Positions 35,609-42,908 of a stretch of 64,000 bases of DNA are shown one piece after another (within the stretch, counting starts at the first letter, position 1; each line of letters opens with the position of its first letter). The notes under the pieces were generated by a model, which did not search any database, was not told where the DNA came from, and saw nothing but the letters and a program-made list of their open reading frames with translations. The DNA comes from Paenibacillus amylolyticus. GTDB lineage: Bacteria > Bacillota > Bacilli > Paenibacillales > Paenibacillaceae. The stretch lies in NCBI RefSeq assembly GCF_003719335.1, contig NZ_RIAS01000013.1, positions 113,011 to 177,010 on the forward strand, given 5' to 3'. Made by a program: the position numbers and the translations under genes.

Positions 35609-36652
35609 ATGTTTGGATTCCGATTTGTAAAATTTCAACCGAGTGAATATGTAATGAAAGTGAAGAACGGTAAGGTACAGCGTGAAGGTGTGGGTTTATC
35701 CTTTTATTATTACGAGCCAACGACTTCGGTTGTTGTATTGCCTGTTTCTTCGGTGGATGTGCCCTTTATGTTTGAAGAGATTACAGCGGATTATCAGACG
35801 GTTACCGTACAGGGACAGCTTAGCTATCGCATTATGGATTATAGCAAAATTACAAAGAGCCTGAATTACACGTACAATTTGCGTAAAAATCAATATATGT
35901 CTGACGATCCTCACAAGCTGGATCAGCGGGTAATCACTATTGCAAAAGTGCTCACGAAGAAATACTTGGAGCAGTTGCCGTTAAAAGAAGCGATTCAATC
36001 CAGCGAACGGCTTGCCAGCAGCATGAAACGAGAGGTCGCACAGCATGAAGAGTTGGAAAAGCTGGGCGTAGAGCTGATGAATCTATCCATTCTAGCGATA
36101 TTGCCTAACAAGGAAACGATGCGTGCGTTGGAGGCACAGGCGAGAGAAGAAATTTTAAGGCAGGCAGATGAGGCTTTATATGTACGACGCAATGCTTCGA
36201 TTGAACAGGAACGGCGTGTGAAGGAAAATGAACTGAATACCGAGATTGCGGTGGAAACGAAGAGGCAGCAGATTCGGGAAACCCAATTACAGGCCGAACG
36301 GTCGGTAAAACAGAAACAGAACGAGATGGAACAGGAGCAGCTTCAGTTTAATACCGCGATGGAGGAACGGAAGCAGCAGTTGATCGAACTTACCATTGCG
36401 AACCAGAATGCCGAAGCAGATGCCAAAGCGTATGAGATTGCAGCAGTCATGAATTCGCTTCAGCATGTACAGCCGAATGTTTTACAGGCCATGGCCAATA
36501 TGGGCATGAATTCGGATAAACTGATTGCACTTGCGTTCCAGGAACTGGCCGAGAATGCTGGCAAGATCGGGCAACTTAACATTTCCCCAGATCTGCTGCA
36601 GGGTCTGATGGCACCAACAGAAGGAAGAGGTAAGGGAGGGGCAGCACGATGA
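35609..36652 (+). CDS. SPFH/band-7 domain protein
   Basis: This 347-residue protein has an N-terminal SPFH domain of about 180 residues (FVKFQPSEYVMKVKNGKVQR; ITADYQTVTVQGQLSYRI; EKLGVELMNLSILAILPNKE). A Glu/Gln/Arg-rich coiled coil (residues about 185-270) and a flexible tail follow. No N-terminal hydrophobic anchor is seen, so membrane association would be peripheral or through oligomerisation. It heads an operon with a small ORF and an NAD-kinase-like gene. Confidence 0.88.
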   Translation: MFGFRFVKFQPSEYVMKVKNGKVQREGVGLSFYYYEPTTSVVVLPVSSVDVPFMFEEITADYQTVTVQGQLSYRIMDYSKITKSLNYTYNLRKNQYMSDDPHKLDQRVITIAKVLTKKYLEQLPLKEAIQSSERLASSMKREVAQHEELEKLGVELMNLSILAILPNKETMRALEAQAREEILRQADEALYVRRNASIEQERRVKENELNTEIAVETKRQQIRETQLQAERSVKQKQNEMEQEQLQFNTAMEERKQQLIELTIANQNAEADAKAYEIAAVMNSLQHVQPNVLQAMANMGMNSDKLIALAFQELAENAGKIGQLNISPDLLQGLMAPTEGRGKGGAAR

Positions 36653-36861
36653 TTGTTGGATGGGGGAAACAAACCAATCTAACCGCTTCCAGAACACGAT
36701 TTATACGATCCAGTCGAGTCAGTCCGAACGTGTCAGATAATCAAGCCAATCTGGTGAGTCGGGCAAGTCATACAAGTGAGACAAGTCAAAAAACAAAAAA
36801 AATCAACAACGGTTGTCCTCAAATTAAAGGGAGATCGGGAGGCGGAATCACAGATGGTTAA
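36649..36861 (+). CDS. Possible small protein between SPFH and NAD-kinase-like genes
   Basis: The 70-codon ORF starts with ATGA overlap at the end of the SPFH gene behind a strong GGGAGGGG site, and its stop overlaps the next gene's ATG by 8 bp. This spacing is ideal for a translated link. The sequence itself (Ser/Thr/Asn/Arg-rich, no domain) is not convincing. It may act only as a coupling reading frame or be a decayed gene. Confidence 0.35.
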   Translation: MIVGWGKQTNLTASRTRFIRSSRVSPNVSDNQANLVSRASHTSETSQKTKKINNGCPQIKGRSGGGITDG

Positions 36862-37873
36862 GATAAATGAACCCATGAGTGAGCATAAATTAATTTTGGT
36901 CAAGCGCAGAACCCGACTTGAGGAATTAATTGTACGTTACAACACGGTACAGCAGGCTCAGTTTTATATTGAACGTCTTGGTGCTGATTTTAGCGATTAC
37001 ATTGAAGAAGACCGGCGTTACAAGCAATCGATACAGCTTGCTCAGCAACAATTGAGTCAACTTGGACGTGTTCAGATGATTGACCGAGAGCATGTGCCAA
37101 ACTTTATATTTGGAGAGCAAGATATTGTGGTTGTAGTCGGACAGGATGGTCTCGTTGCCAATACGTTGAAATACGTTACCGAGCAGCCGCTCATTGGTGT
37201 GAATCCAGATCCGATGCGGTGGGACGGGGTGCTGTTACCTTTTACAGTAGAGGATCTAGGCTTTATTGTTCCAGACGTGATTCGTAGACAGCGCTCGCTT
37301 AAGGAAGTCACCCTTGCCAAAGTTGAGTTAAATGACGGGCAGATGCTTTACGGTGTCAATGATCTGTTTATTGGTCGGAAGACACATGTGTCTGCCCGTT
37401 ATGAAGTGCGATTGGGAGCCAAGGTAGAACAGCAATCGTCCAGCGGCATTATTGTATCTACAGGCATGGGGTCAACCGGATGGTTCAAGAGTGTGCTGGC
37501 TGGTGCTTCAGGTATTGTCCATTCAGCGGCTTGGCAGCAAATGAGCATGGGGGATGGGAAACATCTGACCAGTGAAGAAGCATCGGTTGACATAACAGGA
37601 ACGAAATCTGAAAGAGGATCGAACAAGAATGAATTCACGTGGGATGCTCCTTATCTGTATTTTACAGTACGTGAACCGTTTCCGAGCCGAACAACAGCTG
37701 CCGATCTTGTTTTTGGACAGATACATGGGAAGCAGCCGCTGCACATTGTTTCACAGATGCCTGAGGATGGAGTTATTTTCAGTGACGGGGTGGAACAGGA
37801 TTTTCTGGAATTTAACTCGGGTGTGCATGCGACGATTGGTCTGGCGGAGAAGAGAGGTCGGTTGGTGATTTAA
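36854..37873 (+). CDS. NAD kinase-like protein
   Basis: GGGAGG (36837-36842) lies 11 bp before ATG 36854, giving 339 residues. The core resembles ATP-NAD kinase: VVVVGQDGLVANTLKY occupies the GGDG(T) loop position, PLIGVNPDP follows, then GVNDLFIG in the NE/D position and GIIVSTGMGSTGW in the conserved GSTAY-like segment. The first Gly of GGDG is replaced (VGQDG), so catalysis is uncertain. The N-terminal about 85 residues are helical and not part of standard NAD kinases. Linkage to an SPFH protein suggests a membrane-associated nucleotide-binding role. Confidence 0.72.
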   Translation: MVKINEPMSEHKLILVKRRTRLEELIVRYNTVQQAQFYIERLGADFSDYIEEDRRYKQSIQLAQQQLSQLGRVQMIDREHVPNFIFGEQDIVVVVGQDGLVANTLKYVTEQPLIGVNPDPMRWDGVLLPFTVEDLGFIVPDVIRRQRSLKEVTLAKVELNDGQMLYGVNDLFIGRKTHVSARYEVRLGAKVEQQSSSGIIVSTGMGSTGWFKSVLAGASGIVHSAAWQQMSMGDGKHLTSEEASVDITGTKSERGSNKNEFTWDAPYLYFTVREPFPSRTTAADLVFGQIHGKQPLHIVSQMPEDGVIFSDGVEQDFLEFNSGVHATIGLAEKRGRLVI

Positions 37874-37985
37874 TCGAGTTCCTTCTAATATAGTATCCAT
37901 ATATATTATATTGATGTTTGTATTTACTGATATATAAAACCAGTGATATTTTATAATATAAATCCTAAATCAAACCTGCATTTTC

Positions 37986-38027
37986 TTGATTTGAATCAAG
38001 GAGGTGCTGGTTTTTTCGCGTTAAGAT
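37986..38027 (+). promoter_or_regulatory. FNR-type site (TTGAT-N4-ATCAA) and -10 of the cupin gene
   Basis: TTGATTTGAATCAA (37986-37999) is an exact match to the E. coli-type FNR half-site pair. The -10 TAAGAT (38022-38027) predicts a start at 38034, putting the site centre at -41.5, the class II activator position. The rest of the gap from 37874 is AT-rich with no supported gene. Confidence 0.75.
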
Positions 38028-38065
38028 GAATACATAACCAGAACCAATACAGGAGGATGATGATC

Positions 38066-38407
38066 ATGAGTATCACGTCATTACAAGAAGTTAAAGCGTA
38101 CAGTACGGAACGTTTCACGAAACGGGTGTTATCTCAACAAGGAGGCGGTGTCACCTTCGTGCTTCATTTTCTGCCAGGGCAACAGCTTCCCGTTCACAAG
38201 CATCCGGGTGCAGACCTCACGCTTCTCGTCGTAGAAGGTAAAGGCACACTGATTCTGGACGGAACGGAGCATGAAATTCAGGCAGAAGACGTGGTGTCTT
38301 GCGGAGGAGAGACTGAATTCGCGTTCCATAACACTAGCGATGCGGAGGTTCGGTTGTTCGTAGTACTGAGTAAAGTGCCGGAAGCATCTTATGCCAAGGA
38401 TATCTAA
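38066..38407 (+). CDS. Small cupin-domain protein, probable FNR target
   Basis: AGGAGG (38051-38056) points to ATG 38066, giving 113 residues. One cupin barrel is visible: motif 1 PVHKHPGADLTLLVVEGKG with two His and a Glu, and motif 2 near FAFHNTSDAEVRLFVV. The function is unknown. Such proteins bind a metal and often occur with nitrogen-oxide genes. The TTGAT palindrome upstream suggests induction at low oxygen. A terminator follows. Confidence 0.82.
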   Translation: MSITSLQEVKAYSTERFTKRVLSQQGGGVTFVLHFLPGQQLPVHKHPGADLTLLVVEGKGTLILDGTEHEIQAEDVVSCGGETEFAFHNTSDAEVRLFVVLSKVPEASYAKDI

Positions 38408-38439
38408 TATATAGTAGAAAGATAGATGATCAGTAATTG

Positions 38440-38467
38440 CAGACTCCGTCAGGAGTCTCTTTTTCTA
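38440..38467 (+). terminator. Terminator after the cupin gene
   Basis: AGACTCC (38441-38447) pairs with GGAGTCT (38452-38458), followed by CTTTTTC. Confidence 0.82.
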
Positions 38468-38483
38468 TGCTGGAAACAAACAT

Positions 38484-38527
38484 AAAAACGTACCCTTGGC
38501 CTGATCGATTCAGCACTTGAGTACGTC
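38484..38527 (-). terminator. Probable terminator of the DUF2249-DUF59 operon
   Basis: On the minus strand, ACGTACTC and the complementary GGGTACGT form an 8-bp stem, one pair being G-U, over a long loop followed by TTTTT. About 105 bases separate it from the DUF59 stop. Confidence 0.5.
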
Positions 38528-38631
38528 TTTTAGTATCGGTGATGATATTGTTTATGTTGTTTTTGTTGTCCATTAGATTGCGTTGTTTGGACGTCAATGC
38601 TTCGACCAACATTCTTGGTGATCAGCACTTT

Positions 38632-38931
38632 TTAAAAGTATCCGAGCATTTCTTTGGCTTCTCTGGACATCAGTTGCGGAGACCATTGCGGTTCCCATAC
38701 GATCTGTACGTCAATATCGGTCTTGTCGGTATTTTCTTGTAAAACCCATTTCACCGCACCAACGATGGTGTCATGCAACGGACAGCCTGGCGTAGTAAGT
38801 GTCATACGCACTTGGATGCGTTCAGGTTCTTCCTTAACTTCATATACTAGGCCGAGGTCAACGATGTTGACACCAAGCTCGGGGTCATAGACTTCTTTTA
38901 AATGCTCGAGTAAATGTGAGGTTTGTTCCAT
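38632..38931 (-). CDS. DUF59/MIP18-family protein (PaaD/SufT-like)
   Basis: GGAG lies 10 bp before ATG 38931 (99 residues). The alternative ATG 38952 has no ribosome site. The whole protein is one DUF59 domain: VYDPELGVNIVDLGLVYEV, then LTTPGCPLHDTIVGAVKW with the conserved Cys, and VWEPQWSPQLMS. The family helps insert or repair Fe-S or other metal centres. As the last gene of the operon it may mature a metal centre in the upstream membrane protein or in the nitrate reductase encoded next door. Confidence 0.88.
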   Translation of the reverse strand: MEQTSHLLEHLKEVYDPELGVNIVDLGLVYEVKEEPERIQVRMTLTTPGCPLHDTIVGAVKWVLQENTDKTDIDVQIVWEPQWSPQLMSREAKEMLGYF

Positions 38932-38956
38932 CTTTTCCACGCTCCAATCCATCTTG

Positions 38957-40189
38957 TTAACGTCGGAATACCAAGGCGATATTTGAAATATACACAATCG
39001 AGATCATAGACAGTAATGTTCCGCCAATCATCATCACTTCCGCCAGATTGATCAGAATACCGCTGACTAACAGCAGGCTGGCTGCGGCCATCGCAAGTAT
39101 TCCAAGGTTGATCCTTTTTTCACTTAACATGCCGGCCATGAGTGGAGTGCCAGGACGTCCGGCAAACTTGCCGTATTTGTGGGTCCACCATAGAAAAGGC
39201 ACAATTTTGGAAGCATAACCGAGGATCGTTAGAGATACCCAGCCTCCAAGGTATACCCAGCCAGTGAGAAGCACAACACGTGAATCGAGCAGCAGTTCCA
39301 TTCCTTGCGCGCTATAGATTAAGAGAGCCATGGAATATACCGCCAAAGCGCGGCTTACGTAAACCGTCCAGCGGATTCCGGGTCCAGGGTTGCTTTTATG
39401 CCGTTTCTCCTGAATTTGCTGCAAATGGTACACGTAACAGATCAATGCTCCTGTCAAAAGCAAAAGCGCAAACCAGAGTAGGCCGCCCTTTATACCTGTA
39501 AGAAATGCGATTACTCCCGTAATAACAGCGGCATTCCACAGGATTAATACGATTTTTTGAAGTCGGATGGAGAAATCATGGGACAAGTAAAACATCGGCA
39601 GCATTTTGTAGCTGAATCCAGTGATTAACATACCAAACCATCCGAGGGTTCCCATCCAGATATGTGCGCCAAACAATCGTTGATGCAGACCATTCCAGTC
39701 GCCAAAGGCAAAATTCAGTCCCATCAGCATGCCGGATAATCCGGTAAGCACAAGGTACAGACAGGCACATGCTGCACTGATCGTTACGGGATTCCAAATG
39801 GAAGCACGGTAGAGGGTGATCGCCATGTTCAAACCGAATAACAAGATGCCGGATAGTGCAAGCGTTGCTGAACCAGCAATCCAGATCACATCTGCGCGAA
39901 TAAAGCCAATGAACATGCCTATAGCACCGATGGTGAATAAGAAATAGTGGCAGTAACCAAGCCCTGTACTATATATATTCGTTTGCAAAATGACATGTAT
40001 CAACTGATAGACAGCACCCGTCGCCAGCATGGTGGCCCACCCGAGCACAAACAAATGCGCATGAAACCAGCCTTCGGGTCCCCTTAATTCATCACCTAGC
40101 CAGCCTGTCAATGAGAGCAAGGAGAAGGCGTGATACATTACAAATCCAACGATGCCCGTGATGATAAAAAGAAACGGCAACCTGGACAT
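38957..40189 (-). CDS. Multi-pass membrane protein resembling heme-copper oxidase/NnrS-type proteins
   Basis: The preferred start ATG 40189 has a purine-rich GGGGGCGG upstream and gives 410 residues with about 12 predicted helices. Conserved-looking His lie in helix segments: WFHAHLFVLGWATM (His43, His45), YQLIHVIL, LHQRLFGAHIWMGTLGWFGM, FYLSHDFS and WWTHKYGKF. The HxH-L-G-W pattern recalls heme- or copper-binding membrane proteins related to oxidase subunit I and NnrS. It lacks the full set of HCO motifs and is shorter than NorB (about 450-760). A role in NO or nitrite stress is inferred from context only. Confidence 0.72.
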   Translation of the reverse strand: MSRLPFLFIITGIVGFVMYHAFSLLSLTGWLGDELRGPEGWFHAHLFVLGWATMLATGAVYQLIHVILQTNIYSTGLGYCHYFLFTIGAIGMFIGFIRADVIWIAGSATLALSGILLFGLNMAITLYRASIWNPVTISAACACLYLVLTGLSGMLMGLNFAFGDWNGLHQRLFGAHIWMGTLGWFGMLITGFSYKMLPMFYLSHDFSIRLQKIVLILWNAAVITGVIAFLTGIKGGLLWFALLLLTGALICYVYHLQQIQEKRHKSNPGPGIRWTVYVSRALAVYSMALLIYSAQGMELLLDSRVVLLTGWVYLGGWVSLTILGYASKIVPFLWWTHKYGKFAGRPGTPLMAGMLSEKRINLGILAMAAASLLLVSGILINLAEVMMIGGTLLSMISIVYISNIALVFRR

Positions 40190-40202
40190 GGCTTCCGCCC
40201 CC

Positions 40203-40856
40203 TTACCCTTTTTCAATTCTGACTTTGGCTGTACCATCCGCCTGATCCTCAACGGTGTAGAGACAACCGAGTTGATTCAATTCCTCGATCAAAAATACGG
40301 GCACGCGGTCATTATGAATGAGAACAACTTCTCCCGGTTTGCAGCGTTCGAGTGCAGCTAATGTGCGCATCATCGGCTGGGGCGGTTCCAGTCCGCGATT
40401 ATCCAGTGCAATGGTTGGCTCTTTCAGTTCCTGCGTTGTGGCCTCATCTGATAAAACCTCGGATTTCGAAGTTTCGGCTATCGCTGGAGGTTGCCCTTCA
40501 CAGGAAGATACGGCATCTTCTAAACCCGAGTCCTCGATCAATGATGAAGCTAAACTTTGATTGGTTGAAGTGTTGGATTGAACCGCCGCGGAAATATGCC
40601 CTGCAGCGGTTTTATTTTTTTTATGCACAAATGTGGTCACCCAATGATTGGATTCAAGTCGTTCCGATGTACTGGAGTATCCTTTCATTTTCAGAATGCC
40701 AAGTAGTGGCGTCGGCTTGAACGGCGCGTGCAGAACCAATACGTCTTCGTGTCTCAGTTCTTTAACGGTATCCATAATGAGCTGAAAGGGCTCCAGTTTT
40801 TTGCTCAGATGAGGGCGTACGTCCAGCTCAACAATATTAACTTCGGTTTCAGGCAT
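40203..40856 (-). CDS. Tandem DUF2249 protein
   Basis: The 217-residue protein has two DUF2249 (TusA-fold) domains joined by an Ala/Ser/Glu-rich linker of about 65 residues. The N-terminal copy reads VELDVRPHLSKKLEPFQLIM with LVLHAPFKPTPLLGILKMKG. The C-terminal copy reads IALDNRGLEPPQPMMRTLAA with VLIHNDRVPVFLIEELNQLG. The DxR...P layout is like TusA, but the TusA CPxP cysteine is missing from both. The start overlaps the preceding gene by 8 bp. Its function is unknown, and related domains occur beside nitrogen-oxide and cytochrome genes. Confidence 0.85.
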   Translation of the reverse strand: MPETEVNIVELDVRPHLSKKLEPFQLIMDTVKELRHEDVLVLHAPFKPTPLLGILKMKGYSSTSERLESNHWVTTFVHKKNKTAAGHISAAVQSNTSTNQSLASSLIEDSGLEDAVSSCEGQPPAIAETSKSEVLSDEATTQELKEPTIALDNRGLEPPQPMMRTLAALERCKPGEVVLIHNDRVPVFLIEELNQLGCLYTVEDQADGTAKVRIEKG

Positions 40857-41226
40857 GAACGTTCACATCCGTTTCGGTGCTGACTGCCGTAGCTGCATTT
40901 GTCTGCTGAACCAGCTCGATCGAAGATTCATATAAAGCGGCCATGCCTCCGTACAGTGCATAGAAAAAGGCGTCGGGTGCGTCAAGGGAGAAAGAGAGAT
41001 AGGTTTTGGGGTCCATCTCCAGCACACGCTCAAACAGTCTTGCGCTGTCATAGGCATAAAAGCAGAAATGAGTGAATTCGAACACGGGCATTTTCTCGTA
41101 AATCGTTATGATTTCCTGCGCATAGGTTGCCTGCTCACGCTGAGCGATCCGAATCATGGATACAGCATCTTCGAGTCCCAGCGTCAGACGCAGTGTAGTC
41201 TCGTTCATGATTTCAACATGCGCCAT
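40849..41226 (-). CDS. Protein of unknown function in the DUF2249 operon
   Basis: This 125-residue soluble protein does not match a family I know. It is mainly helical, with an aromatic stretch FEFTHFCFYAYDSARLFERV and FFYALYGGMAALYESSIELV, and a Thr/Val-rich C-terminus. GGAG precedes ATG 41226, and the 3' end overlaps the tandem DUF2249 gene. Operon position suggests a joint role with the DUF2249 proteins. Confidence 0.75.
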   Translation of the reverse strand: MAHVEIMNETTLRLTLGLEDAVSMIRIAQREQATYAQEIITIYEKMPVFEFTHFCFYAYDSARLFERVLEMDPKTYLSFSLDAPDAFFYALYGGMAALYESSIELVQQTNAATAVSTETDVNVHA

Positions 41227-41243
41227 TCCCGTTCAACTCCGAT

Positions 41244-41477
41244 CTATCGTTTAGTGATTTTAACCTGAAACGTTATAGGACCCTGTTCGATATATTCCCA
41301 GTCAAAGCCGTCAGGATGTGTCGATTGAAACTGGAATCGGAGCGGTTTTGGATCGTGATCGTTAACGAGTAACATCGCTTCCTCAGACTGAAGAGCTTCG
41401 AACGTTTCAAAGATGATTTTATGTTTCAAATGAGGTGGATACTCTGTGGCATTAATGGTTGCAGCATATGTGTTCAT
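41244..41477 (-). CDS. Single-domain DUF2249 protein, first gene of an Fnr-type operon
   Basis: This 77-residue protein has the DUF2249 signature MLLVNDHDPKPLRFQFQ and FDWEYIEQGP. GGAGG lies 8 bp before ATG 41477. The promoter carries a perfect TGTGA-N6-TCACA box. The DPKPL motif is well conserved in the family, whose role is not established; many members are encoded near NO- or nitrate-related genes. Confidence 0.88.
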   Translation of the reverse strand: MNTYAATINATEYPPHLKHKIIFETFEALQSEEAMLLVNDHDPKPLRFQFQSTHPDGFDWEYIEQGPITFQVKITKR

Positions 41478-41520
41478 GGTTCATTCCTCCAAATTGGGAT
41501 TAGTGTGGTGTTGCAACTTG

Positions 41521-41564
41521 ATTATAGAAAAGCAGACAGGAGGGCTGTGTGAGCCTGCTCACAC
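41521..41564 (-). promoter_or_regulatory. Fnr/Crp box and -10 of the DUF2249 operon
   Basis: TGTGA-GCCTGC-TCACA (41548-41563) sits inside an 18-bp near-palindrome with 8-bp perfect arms. On the minus strand a consensus TATAAT is at 41526-41521, predicting a start at 41514. The box centre is then exactly -41.5. Confidence 0.88.
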
Positions 41565-41667
41565 CTTTATTTTTGTCATAATCTTGCCTTATTTTATCTA
41601 AAATCCTGTTTGTAAAAGGGTTCTGAAACTTTCGTAATTATGCAACTGTGCGTTATGTTTCAGTTCT

Positions 41668-41710
41668 TGTGATATTTTGCACAGTTAGCAGAGCCGGACA
41701 TCATTATGCT
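41668..41710 (+). promoter_or_regulatory. Fnr/Crp box and -10 of the moaA-nar operon
   Basis: TGTGA-TATTTT-GCACA (41668-41683) has one mismatch to TGTGA-N6-TCACA. TATGCT (41705-41710) as -10 predicts a start at 41717 and again places the centre at -41.5, 83 bp before the moaA ATG. Confidence 0.72.
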
Positions 41711-41799
41711 TAAGCCCATGATTGACAGTACATGTGAGGAAGCGAGTGTTCTCCTTCAGCCGATGTCAAGAAAGCACCCAAGAGAAAGGAGGTACGTGT

Positions 41800-42801
41800 A
41801 TGGAATCAAAGCTGATAGACCCGTTTGGACGTGTGCATGATTACTTGCGTATATCCGTTACGGATCGTTGCAATCTGCGGTGTGTGTACTGCATGCCGGA
41901 AGAAGGAATGCAGTTTGAACCGACAGAACGCATATTGTCCTACGAAGAAATTACATCGATTGTCCAGGCACTTGCTCCGCTAGGCATACGGAAACTGCGA
42001 TTGACTGGCGGAGAACCTCTGGTTCGCAAGGGGCTGGATCAACTGGTTGCGATGTTGTCCGCTATTCCAGGGATTGAAGACATTGCCCTGACAACCAATG
42101 GCATATTTTTGGAAACTTATGCCGAGAGGCTGAAGGCTGCCGGTCTGACACGCGTGAACATTAGTCTGGACTCGCTCAAGCCGGAGCGATTTGCCCGTAT
42201 TACACGTGGCGGTAAGCTACATCGTGTGCTGGAGGGTATCAAAGCCAGCCAGCAGGTTGGATTCAAGCCAATCAAGCTAAACGTTGTACTGATGAAGGGT
42301 GTAAATGACGATGAGGTAGAGGATTTTCTACGTATGACACTGGAGGATCCGATCGATATTCGTTTTATTGAATATATGCCCATCGGAGATAGTGGAACCG
42401 GTTGGAAGTCGAGTTATTTGCCGCTTGAACATGTACTGAAGACTTGTGGTACCAGATGGAACTATGAAAGCTGCGGTGATGTGTATGGCAATGGCCCAGC
42501 AGATAGTTACCGGATCGTTGGAGCCGCTGGAACATTCGGTCTGATCCATCCGGTCAGCAGTCATTTCTGCGGAAGTTGTAACAGGCTCCGCTTAACGGCC
42601 GACGGTAACATTAAGCCTTGTCTGTACTGGTCGGATGAGTACAATGTTCGCCCGCTCGTCGGCAACGACAAAGCGGTGCGGGATTTGTTTTACAAGGCGC
42701 TCGGCTCCAAACCCGAAACTCATGACATGGTAAAAGCCTTAAAAGGGCAGCAGATTAACGGAACACCTACGCTGCGGCATATGTCGCAGATTGGAGGATA
42801 G
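41800..42801 (+). CDS. moaA: GTP 3',8-cyclase, molybdenum cofactor biosynthesis protein A
   Basis: AAAGGAGG points to ATG 41800 (333 residues). Radical-SAM cluster CNLRCVYC with SVTDR before it, the GGEPLVRKGL SAM-binding motif, and the second C-terminal cluster in FCGSCNRLRLTADGNIKPCL define MoaA. It converts GTP in the first step of molybdopterin synthesis, which nitrate reductase needs. No other mo genes are in the window. It is co-oriented with narG (107-bp gap) and shares the Fnr-type promoter. Confidence 0.95.
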   Translation: MESKLIDPFGRVHDYLRISVTDRCNLRCVYCMPEEGMQFEPTERILSYEEITSIVQALAPLGIRKLRLTGGEPLVRKGLDQLVAMLSAIPGIEDIALTTNGIFLETYAERLKAAGLTRVNISLDSLKPERFARITRGGKLHRVLEGIKASQQVGFKPIKLNVVLMKGVNDDEVEDFLRMTLEDPIDIRFIEYMPIGDSGTGWKSSYLPLEHVLKTCGTRWNYESCGDVYGNGPADSYRIVGAAGTFGLIHPVSSHFCGSCNRLRLTADGNIKPCLYWSDEYNVRPLVGNDKAVRDLFYKALGSKPETHDMVKALKGQQINGTPTLRHMSQIGG

Positions 42802-42908
42802 GAAAAGCAACAAGTGCTTTAAGTAGAGAGAATCGAAAGCAGTTTGAGCTCGGACGCAATCTCAAGTGCCAAATCGCATCAACAGGTCGCAATTGTGGGA
42901 GGACAACA

